The notes under the pieces: generated by a model
Databases searched by the model: none
The model's input: only the letters and a program-made list of their open reading frames with translations
Told to the model about the DNA's origin: nothing
Shown: piece after piece, positions 22,882 to 27,157 of the stretch
Layout: each line of letters begins with the position of its first letter
Position numbering within the stretch: position 1 is the first letter of the stretch
Assembly: GCA_001303885.1 (NCBI GenBank)
Contig: LJUE01000001.1
Coordinates: forward strand, 1-27,157
Reading direction: 5' to 3'
DNA from: Planctomycetes bacterium SM23_32
GTDB lineage: Bacteria > Planctomycetota > Brocadiia > SM23-32
Length of the DNA: 27,157 nucleotides
Program-made: the position numbers and the translations under genes

Positions 22882-23130
22882 CACTCTCTTGGTGCGGCAG
22901 CGGAGGTGCTCGGAAAGGCCGGCGAACCGCTCAACGGCAAGGCCGTCGTCGAGGGCGCGTTCGAGGCGGGTTACCGGCGATCGGAGGGCAAGACGCCGGC
23001 GGCTACCGTTTACTCGGCCATCCTGCGCGAGATTCAGAAGAAGGGCGACGCTGCCCGCTTCCGCAAGGTCGGGAGCCGGCTATTCGAGCTGGCCAAGCAG
23101 CGCCCCCTGTTATCTCGGCTCTTCCATTAG
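22882..23130 (+). pseudogene. HARE-HTH domain protein, 5'-truncated remnant
   Basis: The frame reads HSLGAAAEVLGKAGEPLN, then AVVEGAFEAGYRR, GKTPAATVYSAILREIQKKG and RFRKVGSRLFEL to the stop at 23130. This matches the HARE-HTH winged helix (ALDAAAKVLAEAGEP..., GKTPAATLYSAILREI...) found in Planctomycetota and some others. No start codon or ribosome site precedes the domain; the sequence just upstream is the rex promoter. The gene therefore lost its 5' part, or two pieces were joined here. A hairpin terminator follows the stop immediately. Confidence 0.65.
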
Positions 23131-23149
23131 CCCGGCCGCAACGGCCGGG
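23131..23149 (+). terminator. Hairpin terminator after the HARE-HTH frame
   Basis: CCCGGCCG-CAA-CGGCCGGG, a perfect 8-bp stem with a 3-base loop, starts directly after the TAG stop and is followed by GTCTTCTGTG, a weak T-rich tail. This is a probable intrinsic terminator for the plus strand. Confidence 0.7.
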
Positions 23150-23425
23150 GTCTTCTGTGCGCCGGCTAGATCGGGCCATTGCCCCCTCGGCGCCCGAGGG
23201 TACACAGCGCCGTCCGCAAGCTGCAATGCCGACGTAGTGCGCGTCCAGCGCCCCGAGTCTGCCCCGGACACGACCTGTTGCTACACTGGCTGGAGAATGG
23301 CCTCGGAAACACCGGTGGGCAGGGCGGCGACTTCAGCCGCGAAGCGTTCTGACCGTGTCCGCTCCGGCCGACCATCCTCCATAGCTCGCCCACGGCGAGC
23401 GACGGAGGACAGGCCCTCCGGTGCG
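23150..23425. other. Intergenic region with two more hairpins, no gene seen
   Basis: I see no convincing reading frame here. CCCTCGG-CGC-CCGAGGG (23184-23200) and GCTCGCC-CAC-GGCGAGC (23384-23400) are perfect 7-bp stems with 3-base loops. The second lies 26 bases after the glycosyltransferase stop on the minus strand and could end that transcript, though no T-run follows. The whole stretch separates convergent genes. Confidence 0.5.
23384..23400 (-). terminator. Possible terminator hairpin after glycosyltransferase gene
   Basis: The stem GCTCGCC/GGCGAGC with loop of three bases stands 26 bases downstream of the stop (23426-23428) on the minus strand. No U-run follows, so this is only a candidate for the end of the fab-glycosyltransferase transcript. 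Confidence 0.4.
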
Positions 23426-24554
23426 TCACATGCGCCCGGGCGTCCCCCCTCGGTGTTCGTGCTTCGCGCGCAGCAGGGCGCGGTAGAGGGCCTCGGTGTC
23501 GCTGACCATCGTCTCGACGCGGAAGGCGTCGGCGAAGCGGCGGCGCCCCTCCCGGGCCATCTGGCGCGCCTGCTCGCGATGTTCGACGGCTTCGACGATG
23601 GCCGTCGTAGGCGACCACCGGCTTCTCGCAGAGCAGCGCCTGCACCAGCACACGAGGCAGCCCCTCCCGCAGCGAGGCGTGCACGACCACGTCCATGGCG
23701 CTCATCACGGCGGGCACCTGCTCCGGCGGCACCAGCCCGGCGAAGACGGTCCGCTCGCCCAGCCCGAGCCGCAGCGCCAGGGCCTGAAGCTCATCGCGCA
23801 GGACGCCGTCCCCGACGAAAAGCAGCTTCACGTCAGGGCAGCGCTCGGCCACCTTCGCGGCGGCCCGCAGGACGAACTCGTGGCCCTTCAGCTCGAAGAG
23901 ACGGGCCACCTTGCCGATGACCACGTCCCGGGGGCCGAAGCCGAACTGCCGCCTCACCTCCTCGCGGCGCGGGTCGTCCGGCCGGTAGGCGTCCACGTCC
24001 ATGCCGCTGCGGACGATGGAGTAGCCCCCGCGCGGGCGGATCCCGGCCGCCGTGGCCTGGTCCACCATAGCCCGGGCGACGCAGATGATGCGGTCGGTCA
24101 GGCGGGCGGCCACACGTTCGGCCAGGATGAAGGCCGCGTTGGCGAGGGGAGGGGCGTAACGATGGAAGGGGAGCCCCTCGACGGTGTGGACGATGACGGG
24201 CACGCCCGCCGCCCGGGCGGCGAGCCGGCCCAGGATGCCTGCCTTGGAGCTGTGGGTCTGGATGACGGCTGGCTGCCACCAGCGGAAGATGCGCACGAGC
24301 CTGAGGCAGGCGGCCGCGTCGAGCCAGGGCCTCACGGCGCGACGCATCTCGGGCACGACGATGTGGGGGATGCCGCGGCGGCGCACTTCGCTCAGCAGCT
24401 CGCCCTCCGGGCCGAGCGGGGGGCCGGTAACGAGCAGCACGTCCCAGTCGGGGCTGCGGTTGAGGCGGTCGCAGATGTGGAGGGTGTTCTCCTGGGCGCC
24501 GCCCAGGATCATGCGGGTGATGACGTGCGCGACGCGGACGGGACCAGTTGCCAT
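23426..24554 (-). pseudogene. GT4 family glycosyltransferase with internal deletion
   Basis: From ATG 24554 the frame gives a GT-B glycosyltransferase: VAHVITRMILGGAQENTLHI, THSSKAGILGRLAARAAGVP, VHTVEGLPFH, SGMDVDAYRPDD, GKVARLFELKGHEFVLRAAA, VGDGVLRDEL, HASLREGLPRVLVQALLCEKPVVAYD. At about 23603 the match jumps frame to AIVEAVEHREQARQMAREG and RRFADAFRVETMVSDTEALY, ending at 23426. About 25-30 residues between (the DGAREVV...GETG...VPPGD segment of relatives) are absent. Such enzymes transfer sugars onto lipid or polysaccharide at the membrane. Either a damaged gene or an assembly error. It is 52 bases after fabF on the same strand. Confidence 0.75.
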
Positions 24555-24606
24555 AGGGGGCCCCGCAGAGGTGACGGCGGGCTCGGGGCCGGCCGCTCAA
24601 GCGGAC

Positions 24607-25854
24607 TCAGCCTGCGAACTTGCGCAACGCCAGCGAGACGTTGTGACCGCCGAACCCGAACGAGTTGCACAGGACGGCGTTGAGCCGCCGCTGCTGGGCC
24701 TGGTGCGGCACGAAGTTCAGCCCGCAGCACTCGGGGTCCGGGTCATCCAGGTTGATAGTCGGCGGGCAGACGTCGTCGAGCATGGCCCAGACGCAGACGG
24801 CGCTTTCGAGCGCGCCGGACGCCCCCAGCAGATGGCCGAAGACGCTCTTGGAGGAGCTGACCGCCAGCTTGTGGGCGTGGTCGCCGAAGACGGCGCAGAT
24901 GGCCTTGGCCTCTACGTCGTCGCCGGCCGGCGTGCTCGTGCCGTGGGCGTTGATGTAGTCCACGTCCTGGGGTCCGAGGCCGGCGTCCTCGAGGGCGTGA
25001 GCCATGGCCAGGGCGGCTCCGCGCCCCTCGGGGTCGGGCAGCGTCACGTGGTAGGCGTCGCTGCTGGCCCCGTAGCCGGCCAGCTCCACCAGGATCTCGG
25101 CGCCGCGCTGGCGCGCGTGTTCGAGGCATTCGATGATGAGTATGGCGGCGCCTTCGGCCATGACAAAGCCGTCGCGGTTGAGGTCGAAGGGGCGGCTGGC
25201 GGCCGGCGGGTCGTCGTTGCGGGTCGAGAGGGCCTTGGACTGCTGGACCCCGCTGAGCCCCATGGGTGTCACGGCGGCCTCGGCCCCGCCGCAGACCATG
25301 ACGTCGGCGGTGCCGTAGCGGATGCACTTGAGGGCCTCGCCGATGGCGTGGGAGGCCGATGCGCAGGCGCTCGAGACCGACATGCTCGGTCCCATCAGGC
25401 CCTTGCGCATGGTCACCTGGCCGGCGGCGGCGTTGGTCATCAGCTTCGGGATCATCAGCGGGCTGGTGCGATGGGGGCCGCTCTGGAGCAGCCGGGCGTG
25501 CTGGGCCTCGATCTCGTGCAGCCCGCCGATGCCGGTGCCGATGAAGGCTCCGATGCGCCGGCGGTCCTCGGCCTCCAGGTCGAGTCCCGACTCGGTGATG
25601 GCCTGATCGGCGGCGACCACGGCGAACTGCACGAACCGGTCCAGCCGACTCATCTCCCGCTTGCTGAGGTGGTCAAGGGGGTCGAAGTCCCGCACCTCCC
25701 CGGCGATGTGCACATCGAAGCCCGACGTGTCAAAGGCCGTGATGGTGCGGATGCCGCTCCGTCCGTCGCGCACGGCGGCCCAGGCCGTCTCCTTGCTGCA
25801 TCCGACCGGGGAGACGACTCCCGCCCCCGTGACCACGACGCGTCTGGGATGCAT
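24607..25854 (-). CDS. fabF: Beta-ketoacyl-ACP synthase II (FabF)
   Basis: The 415-residue protein is complete. Catalytic triad residues are in place: C164 in SSACAS, H304 in INAHGTST and H341 in SVFGHLLGA. Other features are MHPRRVVVTGAGVVSPVG, FIGTGIGG, CGGAEAAVTPMGL, RPFDLNRDGFVMAEGA and SFGFGGHNVSL. It condenses malonyl-ACP with acyl-ACP to lengthen fatty acids. It starts 5 bases after acpP. The length is normal for FabF. KAS II is preferred over KAS I because it sits behind acpP. Confidence 0.95.
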   Translation of the reverse strand: MHPRRVVVTGAGVVSPVGCSKETAWAAVRDGRSGIRTITAFDTSGFDVHIAGEVRDFDPLDHLSKREMSRLDRFVQFAVVAADQAITESGLDLEAEDRRRIGAFIGTGIGGLHEIEAQHARLLQSGPHRTSPLMIPKLMTNAAAGQVTMRKGLMGPSMSVSSACASASHAIGEALKCIRYGTADVMVCGGAEAAVTPMGLSGVQQSKALSTRNDDPPAASRPFDLNRDGFVMAEGAAILIIECLEHARQRGAEILVELAGYGASSDAYHVTLPDPEGRGAALAMAHALEDAGLGPQDVDYINAHGTSTPAGDDVEAKAICAVFGDHAHKLAVSSSKSVFGHLLGASGALESAVCVWAMLDDVCPPTINLDDPDPECCGLNFVPHQAQQRRLNAVLCNSFGFGGHNVSLALRKFAG

Positions 25855-25859
25855 CGGCT

Positions 25860-26102
25860 CTATTTCGCCTGCTTCTCTTCGATGTACTTTATGGCCTGGC
25901 CGACAGTCTCGATCTGCTGGGCCTCCTCGTCGCTGATGCTCAGGTCGAACTGCTCCTCCAGGTCAATGACCAGCTCGGCCATGTCCAGCGAGTCCGACTG
26001 CAGATCGTTGACGAAATGGGTGTCGTCGGTGATCTGGTCCGGCTCGACACCCATTCTCTCTGCCACCAGGTTGACTACTGTCTCGCGAGTATCGCCTGCC
26101 AC
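25860..26102 (-). CDS. acpP: Acyl carrier protein
   Basis: I chose GTG 26102 because an AGGAGG ribosome site stands 8 bases before it; this gives 80 residues, the normal ACP length. A longer frame to 26165 lacks such a site. The protein is acidic and has the phosphopantetheine site DSLDMAEL with Ser38, plus LVAERMGVEPDQITDDTHF before it. It carries growing acyl chains between Fab enzymes in the cytoplasm. Confidence 0.93.
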   Translation of the reverse strand: MAGDTRETVVNLVAERMGVEPDQITDDTHFVNDLQSDSLDMAELVIDLEEQFDLSISDEEAQQIETVGQAIKYIEEKQAK

Positions 26103-26175
26103 CTTGCTGCCTCCTGAATGGTGGGGTGTGAAGACGTTGTAGGACGCCGCGAACGCGCCTTCCACAGAGCGGGCT

Positions 26176-26205
26176 ATTCTAACGACAGGGTCTGCGGGCT
26201 TGCAA
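26176..26205 (-). promoter_or_regulatory. Possible promoter for acpP-fabF
   Basis: On the minus strand TTGCAA (26200-26205) and TAGAAT (26176-26181) are 18 bases apart, in the 113-base gap between fabG and acpP. The -35 box lies within the palindrome GGGCTTGCAAGCCC (26196-26209). Probable, not certain. Confidence 0.4.
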
Positions 26206-26215
26206 GCCCCGGCCC

Positions 26216-26819
26216 CTACATGACCATGCCACCGTCCACGACGAGCACCTGCCCGGTGACGTACTCGGACTCGGGCCCGGCGAGGAACCGCACGGCCCTG
26301 GCCACGTCCTCCGGCCGGCCGAGGCGTCCGAGCGGTATCTGGGCCAGGGATGCCTGACGGGCCTCTTCGCTCAGCTTCTCGGTCATGGGGGTCTCGATGA
26401 AGCCGGGCGCGACGGCGTTGACCGTCACGTTGCGCGAGGCCAGCTCACGGGCGGCCGTCTTGGTCAGGGCGATGACGCCCGCCTTGCTGGCCGAGTAGTT
26501 GGCCTGCCCGGCGTTGCCCGTGATGCCGACGACGCTGGCGATGTTGATGATCCGCCCGCTGCGCTGCCGGGCTCTGGAACTGCTCGGCCACCCGGCCCAC
26601 GGCGTCCTTGAGCTGCTCGAACCGGGAGACGTCCGCCTCGAGCGCCAGGAACTCGACGCCCTTCGCGCGCACGAGCGCCGCCGTCTCTTCCATGGCATCC
26701 ATTGCCACGTCAATGCCGGCCACGTTGGCTCCGGCCTCGGCAAGCTCCAGGCAGATGGCTCGCCCGATGCCGCGCGCCGCCCCCGTAACCACGGCCGTCT
26801 TGCCCTCCAGCGGTTTCAT
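26216..26819 (-). pseudogene. fabG: 3-oxoacyl-ACP reductase (FabG) with internal deletion
   Basis: From ATG 26819 the first part reads MKPLEGKTAVVTGAARGIGRAI (the NADPH-binding GxxxGxG) to VGRVAEQF. At about 26575 the frame shifts and goes on RSGRIINIASVVGITGNAG, YSASKAGV (catalytic Tyr and Lys), VNAVAPGFIETPMT and VTGQVLVVDGGMVM. About 40 residues between, including the NNAG motif, are missing, so the written gene cannot make an active SDR. FabG is normally essential and the rest of the fab cluster is intact, so a sequence or assembly error is more likely than true loss. It lies 22 bases after fabD. Confidence 0.85.
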
Positions 26820-26841
26820 CTTCCCTTCCTCTTGGCTTGTG

Positions 26842-27157
26842 TCAGTGTGCGATCGCCTCGGCGCAGGCGCGCACGTCGTCGGCCCCTCCGACCGTGGCGC
26901 AGGTCACCTGCGGATCAATGCGTCTGAGCAGCCCCTGGAGCACCCGCCCCGGGCCCACCTCGTAGCATTGCCGCATCCCCTGCTTGAGCATCCATCGGAT
27001 GCCGTCGTGCCAGCGGACGGGGCTCGTGACCTGCTCGAACAGCAGTCGCCGGATCTCCTGGGGCTCTTCGACGGGCGCGCCGGTGACGTTGGCCACTACG
27101 GGGAACTGCGGCCGGCGCAGCTGCGCGCCGGCCAGGTCGGCCGCCAGCCTGTCGGCC
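26842..27157 (-). CDS. fabD: Malonyl-CoA:ACP transacylase (FabD), C-terminal part cut by window edge
   Basis: The frame is open to the right edge and continues ADRLAADLAGAQLRRPQFPVVANVTGAP..., then LLFEQVTSPVRWHDGIRWML, CYEVGPGRVLQGLLRRI, stop at 26842. The FEQVTSPVRW and EVGPGRVLxGLxRRI segments are typical for FabD. It loads malonyl onto ACP; the next gene is fabG. The upstream part with the catalytic Ser is outside the window. Confidence 0.9.
   Translation of the reverse strand, partial: ADRLAADLAGAQLRRPQFPVVANVTGAPVEEPQEIRRLLFEQVTSPVRWHDGIRWMLKQGMRQCYEVGPGRVLQGLLRRIDPQVTCATVGGADDVRACAEAIAH

Noticed and set aside
24184..26142. Long plus-strand frame opposite fabF and the glycosyltransferase
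   Set aside because: No domain is visible and fabF on the other strand is intact with its catalytic residues; this is a GC-rich shadow.
1..27157. CRISPR array, tRNA, rRNA, IS element or prophage
   Set aside because: I looked for regular direct repeats, cloverleaf stems, transposase motifs and phage genes and saw none.

Overview
The window is GC-rich DNA from an anaerobic bacterium, probably an uncultured lineage with Wood-Ljungdahl or corrinoid-type metabolism. The evidence is many 4Fe-4S ferredoxins, a MetV-type protein, a RACo-type corrinoid activator, a ferredoxin-linked membrane complex and the NADH sensor Rex. A HARE-HTH remnant and the fabD-fabG-acpP-fabF order would fit Planctomycetota/PVC-like bacteria, but this placement is weak. 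No rRNA, tRNA, CRISPR array, IS element or phage gene was seen.

Region A (1-2702, minus strand): an edge-truncated metallo-beta-lactamase-fold protein, a broken radical SAM gene, a winged-helix/methyltransferase fusion and a DUF1638 protein. Region B (2761-10940, plus strand): a tightly packed run starting at a promoter with an overlapping inverted repeat and a DtxR/IdeR-like regulator. It continues with ferredoxin, thioredoxin-like/glutaredoxin fusion, GroES without GroEL, second ferredoxin, MetV, DUF1684, J-domain protein, zinc-ribbon protein, NifX-like protein, RACo-like protein and a double MinD-type ATPase with ferredoxin inserts. It ends in a PAS-protein fragment and an FmdB fragment. 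It reads as an iron/redox-regulated module for low-potential electron delivery to corrinoid or Fe-S enzymes, with its own chaperone pieces.

Region C (22871 down to 10882, minus strand): one operon of about 12 kb. It has a perfect -35/-10 promoter, a Rex-type operator and rex itself, then mrpE, mrpF, mrpG, mbhD-like, fused mbhE/F-like, mrpC, two NuoL/M-like pumps, NuoH-, NuoB-, NuoC- and NuoD-like subunits, a fused NuoI-like ferredoxin/GltD-like flavoprotein, and osmC. The order is that of Mbx/Mbs-type complexes. The NuoD-like subunit has no NiFe-binding CxxC pairs, so it is not a hydrogenase. The fused flavoprotein suggests a membrane ferredoxin:NAD(P) oxidoreductase coupled to H+ or Na+ transport, switched by Rex.

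Region D (22882-23425): a HARE-HTH remnant and a cluster of hairpins. Region E (23426-27157, minus strand): glycosyltransferase, fabF, acpP, fabG and partial fabD.

Four genes (radical SAM, PAS/FmdB, glycosyltransferase, fabG) have abrupt internal losses or frameshifts with good homology on both sides, and the zinc-ribbon gene has a one-base shift in a G7 run. Because fabG should be essential, assembly errors are a serious alternative to true pseudogenes.
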